A stretch of 64,000 bases of DNA from Phyllobacterium sp. OV277 (GCF_900104355.1 NZ_FNIY01000004.1:310001-374000); one strand, 5' to 3'; shown: positions 1-8,445, counted from the first letter of the stretch. The notes: a model not told the origin generated them from the letters alone. Translations and numbers: made by a program.

Positions 1-378
1 GCCCATCTGCTCGATCATCCGCTCGACGCCGAACTTGCCGGCGAAATGCGGCACGTTCACGTAGACGTCGGGATGGATCACCGACAGATAGACGATCCGT
101 TCGATGCCAACCGAGCGGGCGACATTGAGGGCGATCAAAGCCTGGGTGAATTCATCCGGCACGACGGCATTCAGCAGGAACAGTGTGGACACACCATCAA
201 AGGCACTGCGGAGCGAGTCGACATCGAGAAAGTCACCTTTCACAACAGTAACGCCTGCCGGGAAGTCGGCTTTCGAAGGATCGCGAACGAGAGCACGGAC
301 ATCAGCGCCACGGTTGACGAGCTGTTCGATGACTTGGGAACCAATATTGCCTGTGGCACCAGTAACGAGAATAGTCAT
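1..378 (-). CDS. NAD(P)-binding SDR/NmrA-type oxidoreductase, 3' end outside window
   Basis: The minus strand reads open from an ATG at 378 to the window edge, so only the N-terminal 126 residues are present. They begin MTILVTGATGNIGSQVIEQL, a classic Rossmann dinucleotide-binding turn (TGATGNIG), followed by RALVRDPSK and a KGDFLD motif typical of atypical short-chain dehydrogenases of the NmrA / NAD(P)H-quinone-oxidoreductase type. These act in the cytoplasm as reductases or redox-sensing regulators; no substrate can be named. It is not closely similar to the second SDR at 1236-1904, yet both are read out of near-identical promoter regions. The gene continues beyond base 1. Confidence 0.85.
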   Translation of the reverse strand, partial: MTILVTGATGNIGSQVIEQLVNRGADVRALVRDPSKADFPAGVTVVKGDFLDVDSLRSAFDGVSTLFLLNAVVPDEFTQALIALNVARSVGIERIVYLSVIHPDVYVNVPHFAGKFGVERMIEQMG

Positions 379-385
379 TGGATTT

Positions 386-472
386 TCTCCGGGTTAGAAT
401 TTCTTGACACCCCGAATATGGATGGTTCGTTATTGATCCAATAGACCATCGATTTAGACACAGCGTCTCACA
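386..472. promoter_or_regulatory. Promoter region, copy A of a duplicated 87-bp regulatory segment
   Basis: This 87-bp stretch upstream of the first SDR gene aligns without gaps to 1912-1998, with about 11 mismatches by my count. Shared elements include a TTGACA hexamer (404-409) and ATTGATCCAAT, a dyad of ATTG/CAAT around three bases. In copy B the segment lies between an SDR gene and a divergent LysR gene, so it probably carries a LysR-type operator. In copy A no LysR gene follows. Confidence 0.6.
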
Positions 473-480
473 GGTGAGAC
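465..480. promoter_or_regulatory. Perfect inverted repeat GTCTCAC-AG-GTGAGAC
   Basis: Two 7-bp arms are exact reverse complements with a 2-bp spacer. The site sits at the outer end of promoter copy A. In copy B only the left arm (GTCTCAC) is preserved. It is a plausible operator half-pair, but no regulator is assigned. Confidence 0.4.
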
Positions 481-1186
481 GGTATGATCTCTCTCCACGC
501 CAACATTGAAGGGCCAACGGCGCGAAAACCACCAAACGCTGAGAATGGATCACAGTTAAATACGCTGAGGCCATGGATGCCCGGGCTGCGATCAGCAGCA
601 GCAATTTCTCTTGGCAAGCGGGACGTTTTTAATGGCAAAAGAGTATGCTTTCGCGGCAGTCGAAATGCACATCCTCGTTGCCACTGAACAAAGGGCACGA
701 CCAATTGAATCAGCCGCATCTAATATCTAGTCTCTGGAGGCAAGCGCGGGCAAGTTGATCTTAACGCGCGGAAAGCGACAAGGCTTTCACGCCAGCGGGG
801 AATGTCCGCGTGCGGCTTATCAAGCAATCGCAGCGTTGTCGCTTCAGCCGCGACGCCGAAACGTTTCCTATGAGTCAGACACTTGGGGAAGCAGAGCAGG
901 TCGAAGCGGATGGTATGGAAGTGAAACGGTCAGCGCTGAGCGCCAGACACTTGAAAGGCTATCGCCCATCCTGCGTTTTCACAGGCTTTGCCGCCTACGA
1001 CACAACGTTGTCGGCTTGGCTGGCTGTTTGGCACACAGCCGTCAGGAGTTCTATGGAAAGCGGATAGGCCATCCCTCGTTGTTCGATTGAGGCAACGGCT
1101 TGATCTTGGGCGATACTGTGCCCAGACGTGTTTCGCCTGGGTTTCGCTGCAGTGATCAGCACAGCGGTCTTTGTAGACTAAGATTG
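481..1186. other. Non-coding stretch, no supportable gene
   Basis: Open frames here are short and low-complexity in composition, and none has a recognisable domain or a good ribosome binding site. Bases 484 onward (ATGATCTCTCTCCAC) weakly resemble the start of the LysR gene at 2011 (ATGGATCTCGTCGCAC), which could be a relic of a lost regulator; this is speculation. Confidence 0.4.
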
Positions 1187-1224
1187 AAAACCCGCTAGAG
1201 GTTATTCCTCAATAGGCGGGTTTT
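1187..1224 (-). terminator. Rho-independent terminator (probably bidirectional)
   Basis: A 9-bp stem AAAACCCGC/GCGGGTTTT encloses a loop with an inner GAGG/CCTC stem. It lies just downstream of the stop of the SDR gene ending at 1236. Both sides of the stem end in T-runs when read outward, so it can act on either strand. Confidence 0.75.
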
Positions 1225-1235
1225 CCCCTTTTCCA

Positions 1236-1904
1236 CTACCAGGTGATAAACGGTATTTTTCTCAGCCATTCATCAGAGGCGACTTGATCTAGAATGAACG
1301 TCGCAACATCTTCCCGCGAGATGTTGCCGCCGTGGAAATGGCTCAAATCGGTGAGCGTCCGGATCTTGTTGCGCGCGGGCTTGTTGTTGAGGATCGAGGG
1401 ACGAACGATTGTCCAATCGAGGTCGCTGCTTGTGATGATGGCTTCCTGGCGGTCTTTATCGGCGTATACCTTGCGCAGTAGCAGGGGGAAGATCAGCTTG
1501 TCGAAGAGATAACCGCCGTGCCCTGCGCTGTCGCCCGCGCCCATACCGGTGATGGCGATAAGACGCGAGACCTTCTCTGCCTTCATGGCGCTTGCAAGGG
1601 CTTGGGTCGCGATCGAAAGAAGAGTGACCTCACGAAGTGGGCTTGCGGGTGTGCCGAGTGCGCTGATCACGATGTCCTGACCCTTGACTGCCTGTCGCAG
1701 GGCTTTTTCATCGCGGGCATCTCCGACTACAAGTTTTGCTCCCTTGATATCCTGGGCTTTTTCCGGCGAACGCACCAGCACGGTGACGTCATAGCCGCGA
1801 CCTACGGCCTGGCTGACAATGTGGCGGCCGGTCGGCCCGGTAGCACCGAGAACCACGATCTTCGGTGCAGCGACTAAACCTGTTTCTGTTGCAATCGTAT
1901 TCAT
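1236..1904 (-). CDS. NAD(P)-dependent oxidoreductase, SDR/NmrA-like (222 aa)
   Basis: A cytoplasmic protein with an N-terminal Rossmann motif VLGATGPTGRHIVSQAVGRG (about residues 18-37), then TVLVRSPEKAQ, VVGDARD and a conserved ITGMGAGDS segment. This is the pattern of atypical SDRs of the NAD(P)H-binding (PF13460) type, related to biliverdin-reductase-B-like enzymes. The C-terminal WTIVRPSIL motif is also standard. It is transcribed divergently from the LysR gene at 2011, so it is the likely target of that regulator. The length of 222 residues is normal for the family. The substrate is unknown. Confidence 0.88.
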   Translation of the reverse strand: MNTIATETGLVAAPKIVVLGATGPTGRHIVSQAVGRGYDVTVLVRSPEKAQDIKGAKLVVGDARDEKALRQAVKGQDIVISALGTPASPLREVTLLSIATQALASAMKAEKVSRLIAITGMGAGDSAGHGGYLFDKLIFPLLLRKVYADKDRQEAIITSSDLDWTIVRPSILNNKPARNKIRTLTDLSHFHGGNISREDVATFILDQVASDEWLRKIPFITW

Positions 1905-1911
1905 GAGAGTA

Positions 1912-1998
1912 TCTCCGGGTTGGAAGTTCTTGACACCTCGAATATGGCTGGTTCATCATTGATCCAATAGACCATTAATTTAGTCACGACGTCTCACA
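1912..1998. promoter_or_regulatory. Bidirectional promoter between SDR and LysR genes, copy B
   Basis: The intergenic segment between the divergent genes at 1904 and 2011 is a near copy of 386-472. It holds TTGACA (1930-1935) and ATTGATCCAAT, and is the natural place for a LysR-family operator controlling the SDR gene and autoregulating lysR. Confidence 0.6.
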
Positions 1999-2010
1999 CA
2001 TGGAACACTC

Positions 2011-2901
2011 ATGGATCTCGTCGCACTTGCCGATTTTAATCTCGTGGCTCGTCACGGTGGCTTCGGCAAAGCCGCCCGTGCGGGCGGGCGTCCCAAGGCA
2101 ACCCTTTCCCGGCGTGTTGCGGAACTGGAGGTTGCACTTGGCCTGCGGCTGTTTGAACGGGGTGCGCGCAACCTGAAGCTCACCGAGGAAGGGCGCGCCC
2201 TTCATGAACGTACAGCCGCTCTCCTGACAGAGCTGGACGAAACGGCAGCCACCATTGCCTCAGGGGCGGAGAAGCCACGTGGCCGATTGCGGATCAGCGC
2301 GCCGCTCCTTTTGTCACAGACCGCCATGGGCAAGATCGCGGCCGGTTTTGCACTGAATTATCCGGATGTGAGACTGGAAATCACGACTGAGGACCGAGCG
2401 GTTGATATGATCGAGGAAGGCTATGATCTGGTTATCCGGGTCAACCCGGATCCGGACGAAAGCCTTGTGGGCCGAGCGTTTCTGCATGATCGCCTCGTCG
2501 TGGTGGCAAGCCCCAATTTTCCCCGAGCCGCTGCAGGCCGCCCAGTTCCAGGCATTGTGCGCGGTGTTGGCAATCTGCAGACTTGGGATGTCACAACCCC
2601 GGACGGACATTTGACGATCAGCATTGAGCCAATCCTCGCCCTTTCATCCATAATCATGGTTCGGGATGCGGTACGGGCAGGCGTTGGCGCAGCCCGTTTG
2701 CCGATCTCCTTGGTGAGCCACGATATGGCCGACGGCACATTACTGCATTGGGGCGATATCGATGGGTCCGACATTGCGTTGTGGGCGCTCTACCCATCGC
2801 GCCGTCTGTTGAGCGCTCGCGTGTCTGCATTTCTGGATTTTCTGAAACAGGCCTTCCCGAATGGAACGCCCGACGAACTGGCTGCCTACATCGACAAGTA
2901 G
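2011..2901 (+). CDS. LysR-family transcriptional regulator (296 aa)
   Basis: The N-terminal winged helix-turn-helix is visible at residues 5-60 (FNLVARHGGFGKAARAGGRP, then TLSRRVAELEVALGLRLFER), followed by a periplasmic-binding-protein-like effector domain from about residue 88 (RGRLRISAPLLLSQTAMGKI). The effector domain is of the CrgA/DsdC-like subtype common for regulators beside SDR genes. It is transcribed divergently from the SDR gene at 1236-1904 and converges with the GntR gene at 2928, only 26 bp away. It probably activates or represses the neighbouring SDR gene in response to an unidentified small molecule. Confidence 0.93.
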   Translation: MDLVALADFNLVARHGGFGKAARAGGRPKATLSRRVAELEVALGLRLFERGARNLKLTEEGRALHERTAALLTELDETAATIASGAEKPRGRLRISAPLLLSQTAMGKIAAGFALNYPDVRLEITTEDRAVDMIEEGYDLVIRVNPDPDESLVGRAFLHDRLVVVASPNFPRAAAGRPVPGIVRGVGNLQTWDVTTPDGHLTISIEPILALSSIIMVRDAVRAGVGAARLPISLVSHDMADGTLLHWGDIDGSDIALWALYPSRRLLSARVSAFLDFLKQAFPNGTPDELAAYIDK

Positions 2902-2927
2902 CGGGCTAAAGCCTACTTCCCCCCCAA

Positions 2928-3680
2928 CTAGTGTGTCTCGCTCGTCGTCGCGGCCAGCACGCGTTCTGCGCCATCGTCAATGACACCGCGCATGGCTTCC
3001 TTGGCAGCTCCGACATTACGATCCTTGATTGCGTCAGCAATGGCTCTATGCCGTGCCACCGAATAGCTGTGTCTCTCGGGATTAGGTATGGGCGAGCTGA
3101 TCGTGAATGTAGTCACTAAAGCCACTTCAATGAGAGCGCTGATCGAACGCATGAATGGATTATGGGACGCATCAGCAATCGCGATATGAAACTGAAGATC
3201 ACTATCAACAAAGCTGGACGCCGATTGGCCTGCCTCTCCCATTTTCTCCACCCAATGATAGAGATTTTCCAATTGTACATTGGTTCTACGCAGGGCAGCG
3301 AGGCCTGCGGCTTCTGGCTCCAATGCCAACCGCATTTCAAGAAGGCTTGAAAGGAACTGCGGAGTGGGGCCTGCCTCGAAATGCCAAACCAGAATATCAG
3401 GGTCGAACAGATTCCAATGGGAACGCTCGAGTACACGCGTGCCAATCTTGGCTCGAGGCTGAATTAACCCCTTGGCTGCCAATGTCTTAAGGGCCTCGCG
3501 TACCACAGTTCTGGACACGCCAAACTTTTCGAACAATTCTGCATCACCGGGCAAAATACTGTTTTCAGCATAATCACCGTTGATAATGCGCAAGCCAAGC
3601 GCGCGCATGACATGACCATGATGGGTATGCGAATAACCAGCTGTGCGGAAATCATAGTTTGAAAGGTCGTTGCGTGGCAA
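2928..3680 (-). CDS. FadR-subfamily GntR transcriptional regulator
   Basis: An N-terminal winged HTH (LRIINGDY, LPGDAELFEKFGVSRTVVRE, LAAKGLIQPRAKIGTRV) precedes an all-helical FCD effector domain with its metal/ligand ligands (EMRLALEPEAAGLAA, DLQFHIAIADASHNPF, HRAIADAI). I place the start at a TTG (3680), 1 bp after the stop of the preceding permease and 5 bp after a GGGGGA ribosome-binding sequence. A GTG at 3692 is possible, and the longer open frame to 3776 would overlap the permease. It is the last gene of the sugar ABC operon and likely represses it, probably through the palindrome at 8279-8301. Confidence 0.88.
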   Translation of the reverse strand: MPRNDLSNYDFRTAGYSHTHHGHVMRALGLRIINGDYAENSILPGDAELFEKFGVSRTVVREALKTLAAKGLIQPRAKIGTRVLERSHWNLFDPDILVWHFEAGPTPQFLSSLLEMRLALEPEAAGLAALRRTNVQLENLYHWVEKMGEAGQSASSFVDSDLQFHIAIADASHNPFMRSISALIEVALVTTFTISSPIPNPERHSYSVARHRAIADAIKDRNVGAAKEAMRGVIDDGAERVLAATTSETH

Positions 3681-3681
3681 T

Positions 3682-4659
3682 TCATCCCCCACCGATAGCC
3701 GTTGTTCTTTTCGACGATAGGAACACCAATATACGCTGCATGGCAATGAACGAGAAAAGCAGGACACCCACAACAATCTTTGTCCACCAACTGGACAATG
3801 TACCGTCGAAGACGATGTAGGTTTGAATAATACCTTGGATAATCACACCGATGAATGTACCTGCGACATAGCCGACCCCTCCTGTCAGCAACGTTCCCCC
3901 GATGACAACAGCAGCGATCGTATCAAGCTCGACACCGACGGCTGCCAGTGAATAGCCGGCAGAGGTGTAAAGGGAAAAAACAATACCTGCGAGCCCCGAG
4001 AGGAAGCCCGACATTGCATAAATTCCAATCGTGGTTCTGGCCACCGGTACGCCCATCAGCTCAGCCGATGTCCGGTTGCCACCGACTGCGTAAATATAAG
4101 AACCGAACTTGCTGAAATGCGCCATCAGGATGCCAGCGACGAATACGATGATCATAAGGCAACCAATGAAGGTCAGTCTGCCACCGCCAGGAAGTCGATA
4201 AAAAAGACCCTGCAAAGCTGTATAGAATTGGTGATCAATCGGTATTGAATCCGTTGTCATCACAAAGCACATGCCGCGCGCCAGAAACATGCCCGCCAAT
4301 GTTACGATAAAGGCAGGCACTTCGAGATAATGGATAATGGCACCCATACTTGCGCCGAAGACTGTGGTTATCGACAGCGCGATTGCAAAAGCAATCAGCG
4401 GATGAACGCCATAATGCGTAATAAGGACTGCGAGCAACACGCCTGTAAAAGCGATCACTGACCCCACGGAAAGATCAATCCCGCCAGAAAGAATGACGAA
4501 AGTCATACCGACAGCGGCGATACCCAGAAATGCATTGTCCGTCAGCAGATTACCTGCAACGCGGAATGAGAGCATCGCCGGGAATTGAAACACACACGCA
4601 GCGTAAGCGAGCGCACAAATCAGTAGTGTCGCATAGAAGGGTAGAAGTCGCGTGCTCAT
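3682..4659 (-). CDS. yjfF: Sugar ABC transporter permease, YjfF-type
   Basis: An inner-membrane protein with 8-10 predicted membrane spans and the hallmark sequence MTFVILSGGIDLSVGSV of ribose/galactose-class (CUT2) permeases. VGGNRTSAELMGVPV marks the cytoplasmic coupling loop. With the permease at 4659-5672 it forms the translocation pore of the YtfQRT-YjfF importer, which in E. coli takes up galactofuranose. The start is set at MSTRLLPF (4659), where TAATG overlaps the upstream stop by one base; an upstream in-frame ATG at 4707 lies inside the previous gene and is unlikely. Confidence 0.9.
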   Translation of the reverse strand: MSTRLLPFYATLLICALAYAACVFQFPAMLSFRVAGNLLTDNAFLGIAAVGMTFVILSGGIDLSVGSVIAFTGVLLAVLITHYGVHPLIAFAIALSITTVFGASMGAIIHYLEVPAFIVTLAGMFLARGMCFVMTTDSIPIDHQFYTALQGLFYRLPGGGRLTFIGCLMIIVFVAGILMAHFSKFGSYIYAVGGNRTSAELMGVPVARTTIGIYAMSGFLSGLAGIVFSLYTSAGYSLAAVGVELDTIAAVVIGGTLLTGGVGYVAGTFIGVIIQGIIQTYIVFDGTLSSWWTKIVVGVLLFSFIAMQRILVFLSSKRTTAIGGG

Positions 4660-5672
4660 TATCGCTTTGCCCCCTTCGAGCGGAACTCTGCCTTGAGAAA
4701 CGCCCATCCGCCCAGAGATGAAAACGATTGTGCCAGCAAGATGACGATGATGACCAAGGCTTTCAGGATAAGGTTGTATTCCGGCGGGAAGCCGGACAAC
4801 AGAATACCGGTGTTCATCGCCTGAATAATAATGGCGCCAAGCGCCGACATCAGAATTGAGAACCGGCCACCGAAGAGCGATGTACCACCGATAACGACAG
4901 CCAGAATTGCGTCCAACTCCAGCCAGAGGCCAGCATTATTGGCATCGGCTCCCCGGATATCAGCGGCAATAATGATCCCGGCGAGTGCAGCGCAAAATCC
5001 GCAAAAACTATAGATAACAAGCAGCAAAAGTTTGCTGTTCAGCCCGGCATAACTGCTGGCACTCCTGTTGATACCGATAGACTCGATCAATAGTCCAAGT
5101 GCCGTCCGCCGCACGACTGTAATTGCTACGAATAAAAGAAATGCGGCAATCAGGATGGGCATAGGAATACCGGCAAATGACCCGGTTCCGAAGAAGATCA
5201 GTCCAGGCTCATTGAAGGTCACAATGGAGCCTTCTGTAATCAACTGTGCGATACCGCGCCCTGCAACCATGAGGATCAGTGTCGCTACGATCGGTTGCAA
5301 ATCGAAATAAGCAACAAGAATGCCGTTCCATAAGCCGCACAACAAACCTGTACCGAGCGCGGCGAGAATAACGACAGGCACCGGATAACCGGCCACAGTC
5401 ATTGTGGCGGCGAGTGCTCCTGAAACAGCCATAACAGCTCCAACGGAGAGGTCGACGCCACGACTGGCGATCACAGTGGTCATCCCTATCGCAAGGATAA
5501 TGACGGGCGCACCACGGTTTAGAACGTCAATCAGACTGCCGAACAGTCGTCCGTCTTGAAGGCGTATTTCAAAAAAACCGGGAAATGCCAGATAGTTGAG
5601 AAAAAGGATCAGAGCGAGCGACAGGAGCTGTGGTGCTGCTTTCGTCAATGCAGCTTTACTCAGGCGGTTCAT
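4659..5672 (-). CDS. ytfT: Sugar ABC transporter permease, YtfT-type (337 aa)
   Basis: A hydrophobic protein with the CUT2 permease signature MTTVIASRGVDLSVGAVMAV near residue 65 and IGINRSASSYAGLNSK as coupling loop. It resembles YtfT/RbsC. It sits between the ATPase (its start overlaps the ATPase stop by 4 bp, ATGA) and the second permease (1-bp overlap), so all are translationally coupled. Having two different permeases in one operon is what separates the YtfQRT-YjfF galactofuranose-type system from the single-permease ribose system. Confidence 0.9.
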   Translation of the reverse strand: MNRLSKAALTKAAPQLLSLALILFLNYLAFPGFFEIRLQDGRLFGSLIDVLNRGAPVIILAIGMTTVIASRGVDLSVGAVMAVSGALAATMTVAGYPVPVVILAALGTGLLCGLWNGILVAYFDLQPIVATLILMVAGRGIAQLITEGSIVTFNEPGLIFFGTGSFAGIPMPILIAAFLLFVAITVVRRTALGLLIESIGINRSASSYAGLNSKLLLLVIYSFCGFCAALAGIIIAADIRGADANNAGLWLELDAILAVVIGGTSLFGGRFSILMSALGAIIIQAMNTGILLSGFPPEYNLILKALVIIVILLAQSFSSLGGWAFLKAEFRSKGAKR

Positions 5673-7186
5673 GCTGTCGCCCCTTCCGGATCAGCCGCGA
5701 TCATCTGCATGATATTTGAAGTTGTGATGTCATCACCGGAAAGCTCACCCCGATGCACGCGGTCCCGCAGGACGACAACCCGTGTGCTGTAAGCAACGAT
5801 CTCATCAATCTCCGAAGAAATGACGAGGAGCGCCATGCCGTCATCACACAGCTGATTGATCAGCGCGATGATCTCGGCGTGCGCACCCACATCAATGCCG
5901 CGGGTTGGTTCATCGAGAATGAGAAAGCGCGGACTGGTTGCAAGCCACCGGGCCAGAATGACCTTTTGCTGGTTTCCGCCTGACAAAAGTTTGACCGGCT
6001 TTTCAATGTCGGTGGTTCGGATATCGAGTGCCCGCACGAACTTGTCAGCCAAGGCGATCTGCTCGCGGCGCGACAAACGGTTGAACCAGCCTCGTTGCGC
6101 CTGCAGTGCCAACGAAATATTCTCCCGCACAGAAAGATCGCCTATAATTCCATCGGACTTGCGATCTTCCGGACATAGTCCAAAGCCTAGTGCGACAGCC
6201 TCCCGCGGCGTTCGAATGTGAACTGGTTTACCTTCTATGGATGCCTGTCCCTTATCGGCGGCATCGATTCCGAACAAAAGTCTGGCTGTTTCGGTGCGGC
6301 CAGACCCTAACAGACCCGCCATACCGATTACTTCTCCTTGGCCGATATCGAGATCGAACGGCGCTATGCTACGGCTGCGTCCGAGCCCCTTGAAGGAAAA
6401 TTGCCTGACCTTTGGCGCAGGTCGGGCACGGCGCACATTGTGCGTGGCAACCGCAAGAGTTCGCCCCAACATCAATGAAACGAGCTCGATTTTTGGCAAT
6501 ACTTCCGTCGTTGCGCTGCCTGCCAGCTTGCCGTTGCGCAGCACCGTGACCCGATCACAGATTTCATAAACCTGATCTAGAAAATGCGTAATGAAGACAA
6601 TACCGAGACCACGAGCCTTCAGCTGGCGTAATATGGCAAACAGGATCTCGGTTTCGTGGCTATCAAGGCTGGCTGTCGGCTCATCCAGAATGAGAATGCG
6701 GCCGGACATATCGACAGCACGCGCGATAGCGACGAGTTGTTGGACGGCGACTGAATAACGGGACAAATCCGACGTAACATCGAGATCAAGGTCGTATTGA
6801 GCTAATATTTCCCGGGAACGTTTTTCCATCAATCGCCGATCGGTAAAACCAAATCGCATTGGCTGGCGGCCGATAAAGAGATTATCGGCAACGGACATAT
6901 TGGGGAGCAGGTTTACTTCCTGATAGACAGTGCCGATCCCGAGTTTCTGGGCATGCTGCGTGTCACGCACGTTCACGGCCTGCCCATCAAGTTTGATCAC
7001 ACCCGCATCTGGTCGATACACACCTGTCAAAACCTTGATAAGTGTAGATTTCCCCGCGCCGTTTTCACCAAGAAGCGCATGAATTTCACCGGCTCTTACA
7101 TCAAAACTGACATCATCAAGTGCTTTCATTCCGATGAATGACTTGCCAATATGTTCAGCGGCCAGAAGACTGGGGTTGTCCGTCAT
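5669..7186 (-). CDS. ytfR: Sugar ABC transporter ATP-binding protein, YtfR-type (505 aa)
   Basis: A double nucleotide-binding-domain ATPase of the CUT2 class. The first domain has Walker A GENGAGKST (about residue 39), signature RYSVAVQQLVAIARA and Walker B ILILDEPTASLD. The second has a degenerate P-loop (GLLGSGRTE, Lys replaced by Arg, normal in this class), signature LSGGNQQK and LILDEPTRGIDVGA. It powers sugar import from the cytoplasmic face. It follows ytfQ after a 74-bp gap holding a stem-loop, and overlaps ytfT by 4 bp. Confidence 0.93.
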   Translation of the reverse strand: MTDNPSLLAAEHIGKSFIGMKALDDVSFDVRAGEIHALLGENGAGKSTLIKVLTGVYRPDAGVIKLDGQAVNVRDTQHAQKLGIGTVYQEVNLLPNMSVADNLFIGRQPMRFGFTDRRLMEKRSREILAQYDLDLDVTSDLSRYSVAVQQLVAIARAVDMSGRILILDEPTASLDSHETEILFAILRQLKARGLGIVFITHFLDQVYEICDRVTVLRNGKLAGSATTEVLPKIELVSLMLGRTLAVATHNVRRARPAPKVRQFSFKGLGRSRSIAPFDLDIGQGEVIGMAGLLGSGRTETARLLFGIDAADKGQASIEGKPVHIRTPREAVALGFGLCPEDRKSDGIIGDLSVRENISLALQAQRGWFNRLSRREQIALADKFVRALDIRTTDIEKPVKLLSGGNQQKVILARWLATSPRFLILDEPTRGIDVGAHAEIIALINQLCDDGMALLVISSEIDEIVAYSTRVVVLRDRVHRGELSGDDITTSNIMQMIAADPEGATA

Positions 7187-7219
7187 TGCGCTCTCCGGTG
7201 AGCCAAATGTCGATCAGTG

Positions 7220-7247
7220 GCCAGCCGCTTAAAATAAAGCGACTGGC
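7220..7247 (-). terminator. Stem-loop between binding-protein and ATPase genes (attenuator or mRNA-stabilising hairpin)
   Basis: GCCAGCCGCTT (7220-7230) pairs with AAGCGACTGGC (7237-7247) with one mismatch and a 6-base loop. It lies immediately 3' of ytfQ on the minus strand. Similar hairpins follow the binding-protein genes at 25254 and 38059, so it is likely to raise binding-protein expression relative to the rest of the operon. Confidence 0.55.
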
Positions 7248-7260
7248 ACGACGGGCTTAA

Positions 7261-8226
7261 TCAGTATCCCAGACCCTTTTTCTCCTCATAAACTTTCTTC
7301 GGATCGTCGGCCTGCGTGTACAGTTTCGATTCCGTTTGTATCCACTTTGCAGGAGCCTTGCCGCTGTCCTTGAATGCCTTCAGAGCATCAAACGCAGGGC
7401 CAGCCATGTTGGGTGTAAGCTCAACGGTAGCATTCGCTTCACCCTCGGACATTGCCTTGAAGATATCAGGAACGGCATCAACCGATACGACGAGGATATC
7501 CTTGCCCGGCTTCAAACCAGCCTCTTTGATGGCCTGAATTGCGCCTACCGCCATATCGTCATTATGTGCGTAAAGGGCGCAGATATTCTTGCCGCCATTC
7601 TCCGCCTTGAGGAAACCTTCCATCACTTCCTTACCTTTTGATCGGGTAAAGTCGCCTGTCTGGCTTCGGACAATCTTGATGTTGGAGGCAGATGCGATGC
7701 CCTGTTCAAAACCTTTCTTGCGGTTGATTGCTGGGCTGGAGCCAACCGTGCCCTGAAGTTCAACAACCTTGCAGTCCTTGCCAGCAACGGTTTTGGCGAG
7801 CCATTCGCCGGCCACCTTTCCTTCATGCACCGTATCAGACGTTACCGCAGTCAGATAAAGGCCATCATTTGTCGTTTCGATTGTACGATCCAAAAGGATA
7901 ACCGGGATCTTGGCTTCCTTGGCCTCTGCCAGAACCGTATCCCAACCCGTCGCCACGACAGGTGCAATGAAAATAGCGTCGACGCCCTGAGCAACGAAGC
8001 CGCGGATCGCTTTGATCTGGTTTTCCTGCTTCTGCTGCGCATCAGCAATCTTAAGTTCCACACCCCGTTTTTTGGCTTCAATCTTGGACACGGATGTTTC
8101 AGCGGCACGCCAGCCGGACTCCGAGCCGATTTGCGAAAAACCCACCGTCAAATCAGCAGCACTCGCTGTTCCAGCGAATGCCATGGCAATCGTACTGGCA
8201 AGCAGAATTCTCTTCATGGAAATCAT
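7261..8226 (-). CDS. ytfQ: Periplasmic sugar-binding protein, YtfQ-type (321 aa)
   Basis: Has a Sec signal peptide ending TASA-ADLT, then a peripBP_4 domain: VGFSQIGSESGWRAAETSV, QKQENQIKAIRGFVAQGVDA, APVVATGWD, LLDRTIE, YAHNDDMAVGAIQAIKEAG. This is very close to E. coli YtfQ, the galactofuranose-binding protein, especially GSESGWR and the C-terminal VYEEKKGLGY. The start at 8226 is supported by GGAGGAG five bases upstream. It is the first and presumably most abundant product of the ytfQRT-yjfF-gntR operon. The actual ligand could be another furanose or pyranose sugar. Confidence 0.93.
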   Translation of the reverse strand: MISMKRILLASTIAMAFAGTASAADLTVGFSQIGSESGWRAAETSVSKIEAKKRGVELKIADAQQKQENQIKAIRGFVAQGVDAIFIAPVVATGWDTVLAEAKEAKIPVILLDRTIETTNDGLYLTAVTSDTVHEGKVAGEWLAKTVAGKDCKVVELQGTVGSSPAINRKKGFEQGIASASNIKIVRSQTGDFTRSKGKEVMEGFLKAENGGKNICALYAHNDDMAVGAIQAIKEAGLKPGKDILVVSVDAVPDIFKAMSEGEANATVELTPNMAGPAFDALKAFKDSGKAPAKWIQTESKLYTQADDPKKVYEEKKGLGY

Positions 8227-8278
8227 GATTTCTCCTCCCGAAATTGGTCAAATTTTCAAGATCCTCCCAGACCTCACC

Positions 8279-8301
8279 GTATTATTATAATATAGTAATA
8301 C
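8279..8301. promoter_or_regulatory. 23-bp near-perfect palindrome, candidate operator for the sugar operon
   Basis: The arms GTATTATTATA and TATAGTAATAC are inverted repeats around a central A; only one position pair (T/G) fails. It lies 53 bp upstream of the ytfQ start, in the promoter region. Its size and symmetry suit a GntR-family dimer, and the operon ends with a FadR-type GntR gene. Confidence 0.65.
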
Positions 8302-8445
8302 AAATGACAATAGCACCTTTTTGACACTTTAGATTGAACAAAAATCCAACGACGCAAACTATGGTGCCTTCCTTTAACTCATGGCGTGACCCGAATGCAG
8401 GTCCGCTGGAATGAGAGCACCTCTTCAACATATCCGCGCGCTAGG

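Noticed and set aside
46-444. A 132-residue plus-strand frame at the window start
   Set aside because: It is the antisense shadow of the truncated SDR gene at 1-378, whose Rossmann motif is unmistakable.
755-1090. A 111-residue plus-strand frame in the gap between the two SDR genes
   Set aside because: No ribosome binding site, no recognisable domain, composition like random translation.
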